Below, in pieces: positions 1 through 10,585 of a stretch of 48,703 nt of DNA. The position numbers and the translations under genes were made by a program. Under the pieces are notes generated by a model. The model had not been told where the DNA came from and did no database searches. It saw only the letters and a program-made list of their open reading frames with translations. The DNA comes from JBHJGP01 sp050331695 (lineage in GTDB: Bacteria; Pseudomonadota; Alphaproteobacteria; Geminicoccales; Geminicoccaceae). Each line of letters starts with the position of its first letter. Positions within the stretch are counted from its first letter, which is position 1. The stretch spans positions 1 to 48,703 of the forward strand of contig JBHJGP010000033.1 in NCBI GenBank assembly GCA_050331695.1. The letters are read 5' to 3'.

Positions 1-803
1 GGTGCGGCGCCGGCTTCTTGGGCTTGTCGATGTGGTCGGTTCTTCCGTATGTCGGCTTTCTTGCGATGGAGGCCCGCCACTGTGCTGGCGCGGAATTGGC
101 TGACCTTATGGCCTATGCCGCCAGCGTCGGCTCCGAGCGGGCCAAGCGCGAGCGTGGGGCGGTCGGCTTCATCGGCAACGCCAATGACGCGACGGCCCAC
201 TATTTCGGCCAGGAAGCGGGCCTCGGCACCATGCCCCACGCCTTGATCGGCTATGCCGGCAGCACCGTCCGGGCCGCGGAGATGTTCCACGAGACGTTCC
301 CGGACGATCTGCTTTACGTGCTGGTCGACTATTTCGCCAAGGAGATCAGCGATTCCCTTGAAGTCTGCGCGCGATTTCCCGACCTCGCCGCGGCGGGCCG
401 GCTGGGCATGCGGCTCGACACCCACGGCGGGCGGTTCGTCGATGGCCTGGACACGGCCGGATCCTACGCCGTGTTGGATCGCCACGCGCCTGATGCCATC
501 CGGACCTACCGCACCGAGACCGAGCTTCGCTGGCTTGTCGGCACCGGCGTCAGCGCGGCGGCGGTGTTCTATCTCCGGAAGAAACTGGACGAGGCCGGGT
601 TCGAGGCCGTCAAGATCATCGCCAGCTCCGGCTTCAGTCCCCAGAAATGCAAGGTGATGGCAAGCGTACATGCGCCGATCGACGTTATCGGCAGCGGCTC
701 CTATCTGCCCGATCGCTGGAGCGAAACCTACGCCACCGCCGACATCGTCTCCTATGACGGCGTGCAGCGGGTCAAGGTTGGCCGGGAATTCCTGCTTCCT
801 TAG
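1..803 (+). CDS. Nicotinate phosphoribosyltransferase family protein, 3' part
   Basis: The reading frame is open to the left edge of the window (first full codon at base 3), so the true start lies outside. About 266 residues are visible. The segment RLDTHGGRF, the following stretch predicting a phosphoribosyl-binding barrel, and IASSGFSPQK / VIGSGSYLP near the end resemble the C-terminal half of nicotinate phosphoribosyltransferases, which join nicotinate and PRPP in the NAD salvage (Preiss-Handler) pathway. Family membership is a recognition call from these motifs; no active-site residue was mapped. The gene ends 94 bases before the ECF sigma gene, which has its own candidate promoter, so the two are probably separate transcripts. 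Confidence 0.75.
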   Translation, partial: CGAGFLGLSMWSVLPYVGFLAMEARHCAGAELADLMAYAASVGSERAKRERGAVGFIGNANDATAHYFGQEAGLGTMPHALIGYAGSTVRAAEMFHETFPDDLLYVLVDYFAKEISDSLEVCARFPDLAAAGRLGMRLDTHGGRFVDGLDTAGSYAVLDRHAPDAIRTYRTETELRWLVGTGVSAAAVFYLRKKLDEAGFEAVKIIASSGFSPQKCKVMASVHAPIDVIGSGSYLPDRWSETYATADIVSYDGVQRVKVGREFLLP

Positions 804-855
804 CTTAGGACGCGCAACCGCGCGAAATTGGTAGCTCAAACATTTTCATAAGCCC

Positions 856-890
856 GGGAATAAACTCAGGCCCGGCGACGTCTGTACGTC
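856..890 (+). promoter_or_regulatory. Candidate ECF-type autoregulated promoter
   Basis: The box GGGAATAAAC (856-865) is followed 13 bases later by CGTC (879-882). GGGAATAAA-like -35 boxes with CGTC-like -10 boxes are common in front of autoregulated alphaproteobacterial ECF sigma genes. The inverted repeat GACGT-CTGT-ACGTC (877-890) covers the -10 area. This is a motif match only. Confidence 0.4.
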
Positions 891-897
891 GATAGAG

Positions 898-1461
898 ATG
901 CGTCATGCGGGGGGCCACGCCTTGGCCGAAGAGCAGGGTTTCGATGTCGACCGGGAATTGGTTCAGCACATCTCCAGCCTGAGAAGGTATGCGCGAGCCT
1001 TAATCGGCGATCGGTTCGAGGCCGACGATCTGGTTCAGGAAACCTTGACTCGAGCCATTACCAGGCTTCGACCCTGGCGCGGTGTCCGCGACCTGAAGGC
1101 CTATCTCTTCACCATCCTTCACAACGCCTACATCGACACTCACCGGTCCCGCAAACGCCAGGTCGACGACGTGCCTTTGGACAAGGTTGTCAATCACCCG
1201 GCCTGTCCGCCCAATCAGCTTCGGCGGCTCGAATTGCAGGAATTGTTGGCGTGCCTCGATCGTCTTCCTGATGAGCAGCGACAGGTTGTTTTGCTGGTAG
1301 GTCTCGAAGGCATGACCTACCGGGAAGTTGCGGAAATTATGAAGATCCCCCTCGGCACGGTGATGTCGCGCCTGTCCCGGGGCAGACAATATCTTAAACG
1401 CTTAACGGAGCAAAACGAGACTGAAGTGGCAACAGCACTTCCGAAGTATAACCGGACCTGA
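898..1461 (+). CDS. ECF-family RNA polymerase sigma factor
   Basis: This 187-residue protein has the two-domain layout of extracytoplasmic-function sigma factors. Sigma region 2 covers about residues 20-90, with YARALIGDRFEADDLVQETL and the DNA-melting stretch that follows. Region 4 covers about residues 120-175, with the helix-turn-helix LPDEQRQVVLL...GMTYREVAEI...PLGTVMSRLSRGR. It recruits RNA polymerase to a stress regulon. The gene lies 5 bases upstream of a membrane protein with anti-sigma features, so the pair is probably one operon that activates its own promoter (856-890). The stress signal and the regulon cannot be told from the sequence. The ATG at 898 is used; no good ribosome binding site is visible, and a TTG at 922 is an alternative start. 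Confidence 0.9.
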   Translation: MRHAGGHALAEEQGFDVDRELVQHISSLRRYARALIGDRFEADDLVQETLTRAITRLRPWRGVRDLKAYLFTILHNAYIDTHRSRKRQVDDVPLDKVVNHPACPPNQLRRLELQELLACLDRLPDEQRQVVLLVGLEGMTYREVAEIMKIPLGTVMSRLSRGRQYLKRLTEQNETEVATALPKYNRT

Positions 1462-1466
1462 AAAGA

Positions 1467-2378
1467 ATGACCCACTCTTCGAATAAGGCCGATAGCGCCC
1501 TGCTTCACGCTTATGTGGACGGCCAGCTCGGCAAAAAAGATCGCATCGACGTCGAGGCTTACCTAGCTGGAGATCCTAACGCGTTAGAGCGTGTGCAAGG
1601 GTACCAACGTCAAAACATCTCACTGCACGCTTTGTTCCCCGTGGAAGACGGTGACGAGGACGAAATGGTATTCGACAGCCTTCGGGGCGAACTTGCTCAA
1701 CGCTATGTGCATCAACGTCGCGTTCGGCTTTCGGCCTTCGCCGCCTTCGCCTGTTTCATTGTGCTCGGCGCGGGTTTGGTCGGCCACCAGTTGAATACGG
1801 GCTTCAACCCCGTCGAACGCGTGGTCGCGTTCTTCCCAACGTTCAACAAGCGCGATCTCCCGACCGGGGCCGAGGTCCAAGCGGCGAGCGCGGAAACGCC
1901 GGTTGCCGTCGAGCCGCAGCAGCCTCGCAAACCGGAACAGTTCCGGTGGTTCGGTGACCAGGGCGGCGAGACGATCGGCGGCGTGCCGGCCCATCCGCCG
2001 GACCTGCAGAGCTTCGGCTATGTTTTCGGCGGCGGCCGGGCGGTCCAGACCGAGCACGGCACGCTCGTGCGTTTCGTCTACGAGGCGATGGACTCGGTCG
2101 GCGATCCGCTCAGCATCACCGTCGGCGACATCGCCGACGATAAAACCAATGTCGACACCTCTGTGGATCTCCACAGCACGACTCTGTTCTGGCGTCAGAA
2201 TGGCTTGGTCTACGCCATGTCCGGTCGGATCGATCCGGTCCGGATGACCGCCATGATCCAGGCAATCACGCCGCCCGTGAACCGGTCTTTGGAAGAGGTG
2301 CCCGAAGAAAAGCCGATTAACGGCGAGGAAACGGCGGTTACAGCTAGCGAACCGGACAAGGAGCCGGAGGAGCTGTAA
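1467..2378 (+). CDS. Membrane anti-sigma factor
   Basis: This 303-residue protein starts 5 bases after the sigma gene. Residues 10-60 (LLHAYVDGQLGKKDRIDVE and onward) resemble the N-terminal sigma-binding region of anti-sigma factors. One hydrophobic segment at about 87-108 (LSAFAAFACFIVLGAGLVGH) would anchor it in the inner membrane, with a periplasmic C-terminal domain of about 190 residues that may sense the signal. The zinc-binding HxxxCxxC motif of ZAS anti-sigma factors is absent, so binding would be zinc-independent. The last 25 residues are rich in Glu. It presumably holds the upstream ECF factor at the membrane until released; this rests on gene order and topology. Confidence 0.8.
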   Translation: MTHSSNKADSALLHAYVDGQLGKKDRIDVEAYLAGDPNALERVQGYQRQNISLHALFPVEDGDEDEMVFDSLRGELAQRYVHQRRVRLSAFAAFACFIVLGAGLVGHQLNTGFNPVERVVAFFPTFNKRDLPTGAEVQAASAETPVAVEPQQPRKPEQFRWFGDQGGETIGGVPAHPPDLQSFGYVFGGGRAVQTEHGTLVRFVYEAMDSVGDPLSITVGDIADDKTNVDTSVDLHSTTLFWRQNGLVYAMSGRIDPVRMTAMIQAITPPVNRSLEEVPEEKPINGEETAVTASEPDKEPEEL

Positions 2379-2464
2379 ACCGACCCTAAGGTTCCCGTCA
2401 CACGAGCTAGGGGAGGCGGTATTGGCGCGACACCTGGGCTAGCCACCCGACACGGATGGGACTT

Positions 2465-2492
2465 GGAGGCGCCAACGCGCCTCCCTTTTTTT
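2465..2492 (+). terminator. Rho-independent terminator of the sigma/anti-sigma operon
   Basis: GGAGGCG (2465-2471) and CGCCTCC (2478-2484) form a perfect 7-bp stem with a 6-base loop, followed by seven T residues (2486-2492). It lies 87 bases after the anti-sigma stop codon and just before the convergent gene at 2507. Confidence 0.9.
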
Positions 2493-2506
2493 CGCCACCA
2501 CGGCAG

Positions 2507-3013
2507 TCAGCTCTGCGAAGCGCCGAAGCTTGGCAGATCTATCCGCCCCTCCTGCTGAAACGGCACCTGATCCAGGCCGCCGCCGATCAGCCGGGCCCGC
2601 CCGGAAAGCCGATAGCCGACGCCTCTTTGGTTGCTGATCGATGTCAGACGGTTGAGCAGATCGCCGGTGGGCACCCGCAACGGCACCTCGACAATCGTGT
2701 CTTCGTTCGCTGCCAGGCGGAAGTCCTCGCCATAGACGCCACGGCCAAAAGCCGTGCCGTTCAATTCCAGCTCGTACAACACATGCTCGACGTCGACCCG
2801 GTAGTCATTGGGATTTGAAAACCGTAAGCCCAACAGCAGGGTCTGTTCGAAGACGCCGGCTTCGCCGAGTCTGAGATCGCTCAGACCGACATCCGGCGGC
2901 AGACCATCGGTCAAGTTAAACGCGGCACCGCCACAAGCCGCGGGCGCCAGCGCGGCACCGGCGAGGGCCATCCGGCAGAGCCGGCGTCTTGAAATCATCC
3001 AATCGTAACCCAT
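2507..3013 (-). CDS. LEA14-like (WHy domain) lipoprotein candidate
   Basis: The product of about 168 residues begins MGYDWMISRRRL, followed by a hydrophobic signal stretch ending APAAC-GG. The ATG at 3013 is chosen because GGAAAG lies 7 bases upstream; the ATG at 2998 is possible, and longer in-frame starts exist but add no signal-like sequence. The Cys could be lipidated, but Pro at -3 makes the lipobox atypical, and the Arg run could instead mark a Tat-like signal. The mature part (VGLSDLRLGEAGVFEQTLLLGLRFSNPNDY, given here only as a region of about 30 residues) matches the pattern of LEA type 2 / water-stress-hypersensitive-response domains, a beta-sandwich in the periplasm or outer membrane with no known enzyme activity. 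It converges with the sigma operon. Confidence 0.7.
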   Translation of the reverse strand: MGYDWMISRRRLCRMALAGAALAPAACGGAAFNLTDGLPPDVGLSDLRLGEAGVFEQTLLLGLRFSNPNDYRVDVEHVLYELELNGTAFGRGVYGEDFRLAANEDTIVEVPLRVPTGDLLNRLTSISNQRGVGYRLSGRARLIGGGLDQVPFQQEGRIDLPSFGASQS

Positions 3014-3159
3014 CAAAAGACTTTCCATCGAAAGCGCCAACTCGGGTCCTGAGCGCAGGCTCGAGACTTCCGGCAATGGCGCGTGACAAAGCGTGAACCG
3101 CTTGTCGTTGTCTTTTCTCCTCTTATCAACATGATGAACGCGGATTGTAGGAGGGCATC

Positions 3160-5106
<1,947 letters not shown>

Positions 5107-5127
5107 TCCCGCCCGGATAACAGCGTC

Positions 5128-6531
5128 ATGGCGGCCGGCAGCGCAAGTCGCCATCCGCAAAGGCTGGCTCGCGAACTCGCCTGGGTCATGGCGCCGAGCG
5201 CCGCCGCCGCCGGCTTTGGATTGTTCTTCAATCTCTGGTCGGCGACCTCGGCCCTGTCCTTCGCCGGCCTGGCCCTGGTGGTCGCCACGCCGATCGCGAT
5301 CGGACGCCGCCGCGTGGTCGATCATCTCGTCGCCTTCGTCGCCAGCTGCACGCGCCGGGCGCCGACGGCGCCACCCGAAGGCAAACGGATCCTCGAAGAC
5401 GAAGATCTCAGTGTCGAGCTGTGGCGGCTGCGCCGGTGGCTGGCCGAGCAGGAGAGCGTTCGCGCAGCCAATGACGTCGAGCAGAATCTGCTCCTTCGCG
5501 CGCTTCCGGATCCGTTCGTGCGGATCAATCAGGACGATGTGATCGATCTCGCCAACCGGGCCGCGCTGGCGCGTTTCGGCAATGATCTCGTCGGCCGCAA
5601 GCTCACGACCATGATACGCGACCCGGAGTTGCTGCTGGCCGTGCGCACTGCGCGTAACAATCAGGACGGCCAGACCTTACAATTGGATCTCCCCGGTGTG
5701 CCGTCGCGGGTATTCGATGTCGAGGTTCAGCCGGTGGGCAGCCTCGGCGTCGAGCCGAAGATTCTTCTTGTGCTGCACGAGCGCACCTCGGAGCTGCGCT
5801 CCGTAACCCTACGTGACGAATTCCTCGCCAACGCCAGCCACGAAATCCGAACCCCGCTTTCGGCGGTCCGCGGCATGATCGAAACCCTGCGCACCACCGC
5901 CAAGGACGATCCCGTCGCCCAACAACGGTTCCTCGAAACCATGGACGACGAGGCGCAGCGCATGACCCGTCTTCTCGATGAGCTGTTGCTTCTGTCCCGG
6001 GTTCAACTGACCCTGCACGCGAGCCCCGACAATCCGGTCGACATGGCCGACGTGCTCGGCCAAGTCGTCCGCGGCATCACCCCGGTCGCCGAAAAACAGA
6101 AGATGGGGATCGAGCTTAGCATCGAGGAGGATCTGCCGAGCGTGCTCGGCGATCCGGACCAGCTTCAACAGGTCTTCGTCAACCTGGTCGACAACGCCAT
6201 CAAGTATGGCAGCGACGGCCAGACGATCCGGGTCCAGGCGTCGCGGGTCGACAGGGCGCCACCCCAAGCCGGCCGTCTCACTGGCCGGCCCGCATTGGTG
6301 GTCGAGGTCATCGACCAGGGCGAGGGGATCCCGCCTGAAGCGATCCCACGGGTAAAGGAACGATTTTTCCGGGTCGACAAGTCTCGCTCCCGAAGGCGCG
6401 GCGGAACCGGTCTCGGCCTCGCCATCGTCGATGGCGTGCTGAACCGGCACCAGGGCCACCTGGCGATCCAGAGCCGACTGGGCGAAGGCAGCCGGTTCAG
6501 CGTTTTTCTGCCGCTGAACTTGCCGGCTTGA
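5128..6531 (+). CDS. phoR: Phosphate-regulon sensor histidine kinase PhoR
   Basis: The 467-residue kinase has two hydrophobic segments near the N-terminus (about 20-62), a PAS-like region (about 105-225), a HisKA domain with the phospho-acceptor His238 in NASHEIRTPLSAVRGM, and a HATPase domain with the N box (VNLVDNAIKYG), G1 (DQGEGIP) and G2 (RRGGTGLGLAIV) motifs. With no large periplasmic loop it matches PhoR, which phosphorylates PhoB under phosphate limitation and is held off by PstSCAB-PhoU. The assignment is supported by the pst-phoU-phoB cluster 5 kb downstream. In most alphaproteobacteria phoR directly precedes pstS; here five unrelated genes intervene. The start at 5128 lacks a clear ribosome binding site. 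Confidence 0.85.
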   Translation: MAAGSASRHPQRLARELAWVMAPSAAAAGFGLFFNLWSATSALSFAGLALVVATPIAIGRRRVVDHLVAFVASCTRRAPTAPPEGKRILEDEDLSVELWRLRRWLAEQESVRAANDVEQNLLLRALPDPFVRINQDDVIDLANRAALARFGNDLVGRKLTTMIRDPELLLAVRTARNNQDGQTLQLDLPGVPSRVFDVEVQPVGSLGVEPKILLVLHERTSELRSVTLRDEFLANASHEIRTPLSAVRGMIETLRTTAKDDPVAQQRFLETMDDEAQRMTRLLDELLLLSRVQLTLHASPDNPVDMADVLGQVVRGITPVAEKQKMGIELSIEEDLPSVLGDPDQLQQVFVNLVDNAIKYGSDGQTIRVQASRVDRAPPQAGRLTGRPALVVEVIDQGEGIPPEAIPRVKERFFRVDKSRSRRRGGTGLGLAIVDGVLNRHQGHLAIQSRLGEGSRFSVFLPLNLPA

Positions 6532-6703
6532 GGAGCAAAGGCACCATTTCATCGGGCTCGGGATACGCGCGGTCTTCTTATTGACGGTGCTCGAGTTCGG
6601 ACGCGACATGTGTCACGCCGCGTGGAGCGCCGCGCAGGTCAAATGAACCGCTTGGAAAAAAAGAGGCACGGCCTACCGTTAGCATCCGCAACAAAGAACT
6701 TTC

Positions 6704-7483
6704 GTGAACGTCATGACGGTTTCTCCGTTAATCTTCGGTATCGCCTTCGTCTGCGGAACTATCGGCATCGCATTGGCTGCTTACTTTTTGACGCGTCTTG
6801 TAGCGCGGTCGGCCATCCAGCAGGAAACCCGTGATCTAGCCGCTTCAATCACGTTCCGCGTCGCTGCTCTCCACGGATTGATCCTCGCCTTGGTGTTCGC
6901 CCAGGAGCTTGAGCGCTACACCGATCTCCACGCCGCCGTGGTTCAGGAGGCCACGGCTGTCGCGGACATCTACAACGACATCCGGCGCTACGGTACAGAT
7001 CGGGAAGAAAGGGTTCAGGCGGCACTGTCACGCTATGTCAGGATTGTTGTCGGGCATGAATGGGATCGCCTGGGCACTGAGGCTCGTCTGTCGCCCGACG
7101 GATGGAACCAAAGGGAACGCATTTACATCGACCTGTTGAACTTGACGCCTGCGACGGCGCGACAGGATGCACTGCGCAGCCACATGCTCGACGACATCCA
7201 GCTCATCGCTAGCTTGCGTCAGGGGCGCGAAAACGTGGCTCTGAAGCCCGTGGGCACGATGTTTTGGGTGGCAGCCGTTTCCGGTGTGGTGCTGGTGGCG
7301 ATGCCCTATTTCGTGTTTGCGCCGACCTTTATTCACTTGTTTCTGTTAAGCGTTTACGGCGGGTTCAGCGGTATCGTCATGTTGCTCATCTTTGCATTCT
7401 CCAATCCCTTTGCGCCGCCTGGCAATCTGTCGCCCACGGCTTTCGAGCGCCTCTTGGAGACGGAGATCGGCGCGACGGACTGA
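6704..7483 (+). CDS. DUF4239 (bestrophin-like) membrane protein
   Basis: The protein of about 259 residues has an N-terminal transmembrane helix (PLIFGIAFVCGTIGIALAAY), a soluble central part with a helical LHGLILALVFAQELERYTDL motif, and two C-terminal transmembrane helices near residues 188-232. This topology and the segment FSNPFAPPGNLSPTAFERLL fit the DUF4239 family, which resembles bestrophin channels but has no established function. The start is GTG at 6704 or ATG at 6713; neither has a strong ribosome binding site. The 172-base gap after phoR holds no gene or clear terminator. Confidence 0.75.
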   Translation: MNVMTVSPLIFGIAFVCGTIGIALAAYFLTRLVARSAIQQETRDLAASITFRVAALHGLILALVFAQELERYTDLHAAVVQEATAVADIYNDIRRYGTDREERVQAALSRYVRIVVGHEWDRLGTEARLSPDGWNQRERIYIDLLNLTPATARQDALRSHMLDDIQLIASLRQGRENVALKPVGTMFWVAAVSGVVLVAMPYFVFAPTFIHLFLLSVYGGFSGIVMLLIFAFSNPFAPPGNLSPTAFERLLETEIGATD

Positions 7484-7638
7484 TCGTCGGAAGGAACGAG
7501 GGTCAACCTGATCCGGCGTGAGCGGCATCTCGACACCTGAAGGTCGGATCATCCGCCAAATCCTCGCGGCTGGCGCCAACCACCGATCGGCGATATGGTC
7601 CACTCAAGAAAACGGAAAAAAGCTGGTCGGGAGGACCT

Positions 7639-8658
7639 ATGACACTAGCAACGCCTCGAGGCTTGGCGGCCGCCGCTCTGGTGACCTTGGCATTGCCTGG
7701 TACGACGCAGGCCGCGGACCAGGTTTCGTGGGATCTGGCTCTCTTCGGCAGCCCGGCGTTTCGGGTCGCCGGCGAAGCGCTGGCCGAATATGTCAATGAG
7801 AACAGCGATGGCAGTTTCCAGATCACCGTCCATGAGGGCACCCTGTCACCGGCCCGCGAGGTCTTGGACAATCTGTCGATCGGCGCGTTTCAGCTGGGCT
7901 ACGTGGTTTCCTCATATCACCCGGGCAAGAACCCGTTGATCTCCGTGCTCGATCTGCCGTTCCTGCCGATCGGCACCATGGAGCAGCGGGTCGAGATCGC
8001 CGAGGCGCTCTACGACCATCCGGCCATCGCTGAGGAGTTCGCCCGCTGGAGCACCACGCCGGTGATGGCCGTTGTCCAGCCCAATTATGAGATTATGGGC
8101 AAGGGAACCGCGCCGGACAGCGCCGAAGCCTTTGACGGCATGCGGCTCAAGGCGACCAGCGGGATTGGCGATGCGCTCGCCCAGTTCGGCGCGGTGACGG
8201 TCTCGATGACCGGTGCCGAGCAGTATAATGGTCTTCAGACCGGCGTTATCGACGCGGTCGCGGCCACGCCCTCGGCCCATGGCGGCTGGAAGCTCTACGA
8301 GCTTTCCGAATGGTACACGGTGGGTATGGACGCCGGCACCGCCAACGTCACCCTGGTCGCCAATGCGGACGCCTTTCAGTCGCTGAGCGATGAACATAAG
8401 GCTCTCCTCCAAGAGGCCGAGGATCACGCCTACCAAGCGACCATCGAGGCCCAGTCCGAGGCCGCGTCGACCTATGAGCCGACGCTGGCCGAGTACAAGC
8501 TCGAGCGGATCGAGGTGCCGGCCGAGATGATCGAAACGCTGCGCACGGAAGCGGCCAAACCGGTGTGGGATGCCTTCGTCAGCGAAACCACGGGCCAGGG
8601 TCTCCCCGGTCAGGAGATCCTCGACTTCGTGCTTAGCAAGACGGGCGGCGCGGGCTAG
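7639..8658 (+). CDS. TRAP transporter solute-binding protein (DctP family)
   Basis: This 339-residue periplasmic protein captures a carboxylate-type solute for the TRAP permease encoded downstream. It has a cleavable signal peptide (AAALVTLALPGTTQA, cut before ADQVSW), and the family features GTLSPAREVLDNLSIGAFQLG and GMRLKATSGIGDALAQFGA, followed by a Q-rich stretch where DctP proteins bind the substrate carboxylate through an Arg (MRLKA). GGGAGG lies 4 bases before the ATG. It is the first of three TRAP genes; an SMP-30 lactonase follows, so a sugar acid or lactone-derived acid is a possible substrate, but the sequence does not settle it. Confidence 0.9.
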   Translation: MTLATPRGLAAAALVTLALPGTTQAADQVSWDLALFGSPAFRVAGEALAEYVNENSDGSFQITVHEGTLSPAREVLDNLSIGAFQLGYVVSSYHPGKNPLISVLDLPFLPIGTMEQRVEIAEALYDHPAIAEEFARWSTTPVMAVVQPNYEIMGKGTAPDSAEAFDGMRLKATSGIGDALAQFGAVTVSMTGAEQYNGLQTGVIDAVAATPSAHGGWKLYELSEWYTVGMDAGTANVTLVANADAFQSLSDEHKALLQEAEDHAYQATIEAQSEAASTYEPTLAEYKLERIEVPAEMIETLRTEAAKPVWDAFVSETTGQGLPGQEILDFVLSKTGGAG

Positions 8659-8680
8659 GCCTCACGATCGTCCGGCCTCG

Positions 8681-9253
8681 ATGAGCGACAGCCGCGCGGA
8701 TGCCTATCTGGAGGGATGTGATCGGGCGCTGATGCGGCTGGAGGCCGCCACCGCCTGGATCGGCGGGCTTGTGATCTTCCTGCTCATGGGGCTCGTCACC
8801 GCCGAGGTTGTGCTGCGCCGGCTGTTCAACAGTCCGATCCCCGGCCAGCAGGACATCACCATTCTGTCGATCGTGGCTTTCGGCCTGCTCTGTATCTCCT
8901 ACTGCTATCGCCAGTCCGGCCACATCCGCATGGATCTGGTGCTGCTCAAGACCTCCGGCCGATTGCGGTGGCTCTTGAACCTGGTCGTCACACTGCTGGC
9001 GCTGCTGACAGTCACCGCCATCTGGCCCGGCACCTGGAACCATTTTCTGAGGGCGTTCGAGCTCGGCGACACCACCTTCGGCATCGGCCTTCCGACCTGG
9101 CCGTCGAAACTGGCGGCGCCGGTGGGACTCGGACTTTTGTGGCTGCGGTTGGTCCTCGAGCTTTGGGTGTTCGGCCGGCTGATAGCGACACCGGACGCCG
9201 AGCCGATCGGCGTACCGAGACCGCCCGATCCGCGTGAAGACATGGACGCCTGA
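8681..9253 (+). CDS. TRAP transporter small permease (DctQ family)
   Basis: The 190-residue protein has four predicted membrane helices (about residues 23-43, 61-82, 99-122 and 146-168), the layout of DctQ subunits. The segment LFNSPIPGQQDITIL after the first helix is typical of the family. It pairs with the large permease that starts 5 bases downstream to form the sodium-coupled transporter. The ATG at 8681 (MSDSRADAYLEG) is chosen over an upstream in-frame start because the latter would add an Arg-rich tail overlapping dctP. Confidence 0.88.
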   Translation: MSDSRADAYLEGCDRALMRLEAATAWIGGLVIFLLMGLVTAEVVLRRLFNSPIPGQQDITILSIVAFGLLCISYCYRQSGHIRMDLVLLKTSGRLRWLLNLVVTLLALLTVTAIWPGTWNHFLRAFELGDTTFGIGLPTWPSKLAAPVGLGLLWLRLVLELWVFGRLIATPDAEPIGVPRPPDPREDMDA

Positions 9254-9258
9254 AGGGT

Positions 9259-10572
9259 ATGGATCCGCTGACCCTCGGCGCGCTGGGCTTCCTGGTCCTG
9301 ATCCTGATGGTGGCAATGGGGGTTCACATCGTCTTCGCCACCGCGCTCACGGGCTTCATCGGCATCGCCATGCTCAAGGGCTGGGCGGTGGCCGCCAACG
9401 TCGCCGGCATCATTCCCCATTCGACCTCGTCCAACTACCTCTTCAGCGTCTTGCCGATGTTCATTCTGATCGGCTTCTTCGCCCATAGTTCTGGCATGGT
9501 GACGGGCGCCTACCGGGCGGCCCGGGCTTGGCTAGGGTGGATGCCTGGCGGTCTAGCGATCTCAACGGTCATGGCGGCGGCTGGCTTCGGCGCGGTGTCG
9601 GGCGCCAGCCAGGCGACAGCGGCGGTTTTCGCCCGGGTCGCGATCCCGGAACTCCTGCGCTTCAAATACAGCCCGTCGTTGTCAGCGGCCGCGGTTGCCG
9701 CCTCCGGCACCTTGGCCTCGCTGATCCCACCCAGCGCGGCCCTGGTGGTCTACGGTGCCATCGTCGACCAGTCGATCGGCCGGCTTTTGCTCGCCGGCTT
9801 CATCCCCGGCATTTTCTCGGCCCTTCTCTATGCCGGTTTTCTCTATCTGCGGTTCTGCGCCAATCCGAAGCTAGGGCCGGCGATTGAGGGGGTTGGCTGG
9901 GGTGAACGAGGCCGGTCGCTCGGCGGCGTGCTACCGATCATCATCGTCATGGTCCTCATCCTGGGCGGCATGGCCACCGGCTGGACGACGCCGACGGAGG
10001 CGGGAGCGTGCGGCGCCTTCACCGTCTTCGTCTACGCGCTTGCCCGCAGAAAGCTCGGTTTCGCCGCGCTCAACCGCTCGCTGATCGAGACCGCTAAGCT
10101 GACGGTGATGATCTTCTCGACCTTCTGGGGTGTCTTCATCTTCGCTCGGTTTCTGGCCTTTACCCAACTGCCGACGGTGGTCGCGGAGTGGATCGTTGCC
10201 CTGCCGTTCCCGCCGACCGCGGTTTTGGTCGCGATCCTGATCGTCTACGCCTTCCTCGGCATGTTTATGAGCGCGTCGGGGATGATGCTCTTGACCCTGC
10301 CGGTCATCTTCCCGGCGATCGTTCAATTGGGCGTCGATCCCATCCTGTTCGGCATCCTGGTGGTCAAGATGATCGAGATCGGTCTGATCACACCGCCGGT
10401 GGGCCTCAATGTGTACGTCGTCGGCGGCATCCGGACCGATATACCGATGCACGAAATCTTCGCCGCCGTCTGGCCGTTCGTCCTCATTGACGTGCTGACG
10501 GTAGCCCTTTTGATCTTGTTTCCGCAGATCGTTCTGTTCTTGCCCGACCTCCTGATGGCGGCCGGCCCCTGA
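9259..10572 (+). CDS. TRAP transporter large permease (DctM family)
   Basis: This 437-residue, mostly hydrophobic protein (about 12 membrane helices) is the transport subunit of the tripartite carrier. Family-specific segments are visible: SGASQATAAVFARVAIPEL, SGTLASLIPPSAALVVYG, TGWTTPTEAGACGAF and IGLITPPVGLNVYVV. It is encoded 5 bases after dctQ. It is full length and has no visible defect. The gene for an SMP-30 protein begins 13 bases later, so the four genes probably form one unit. Confidence 0.92.
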   Translation: MDPLTLGALGFLVLILMVAMGVHIVFATALTGFIGIAMLKGWAVAANVAGIIPHSTSSNYLFSVLPMFILIGFFAHSSGMVTGAYRAARAWLGWMPGGLAISTVMAAAGFGAVSGASQATAAVFARVAIPELLRFKYSPSLSAAAVAASGTLASLIPPSAALVVYGAIVDQSIGRLLLAGFIPGIFSALLYAGFLYLRFCANPKLGPAIEGVGWGERGRSLGGVLPIIIVMVLILGGMATGWTTPTEAGACGAFTVFVYALARRKLGFAALNRSLIETAKLTVMIFSTFWGVFIFARFLAFTQLPTVVAEWIVALPFPPTAVLVAILIVYAFLGMFMSASGMMLLTLPVIFPAIVQLGVDPILFGILVVKMIEIGLITPPVGLNVYVVGGIRTDIPMHEIFAAVWPFVLIDVLTVALLILFPQIVLFLPDLLMAAGP

Positions 10573-10585
10573 GAAAGAGATTGTC

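Noticed and set aside
3085..3110. Possible Pho box between the LEA-like gene and aacS (GTGACAAAG CGTGAAC).
   Set aside because: The half-site spacing is 10, not 11, and the second half-site matches poorly.
6610..6834. 74-codon frame overlapping the start of the DUF4239 gene.
   Set aside because: Its sequence is Arg-rich, no family is recognisable, and it overlaps a gene with clear membrane helices.
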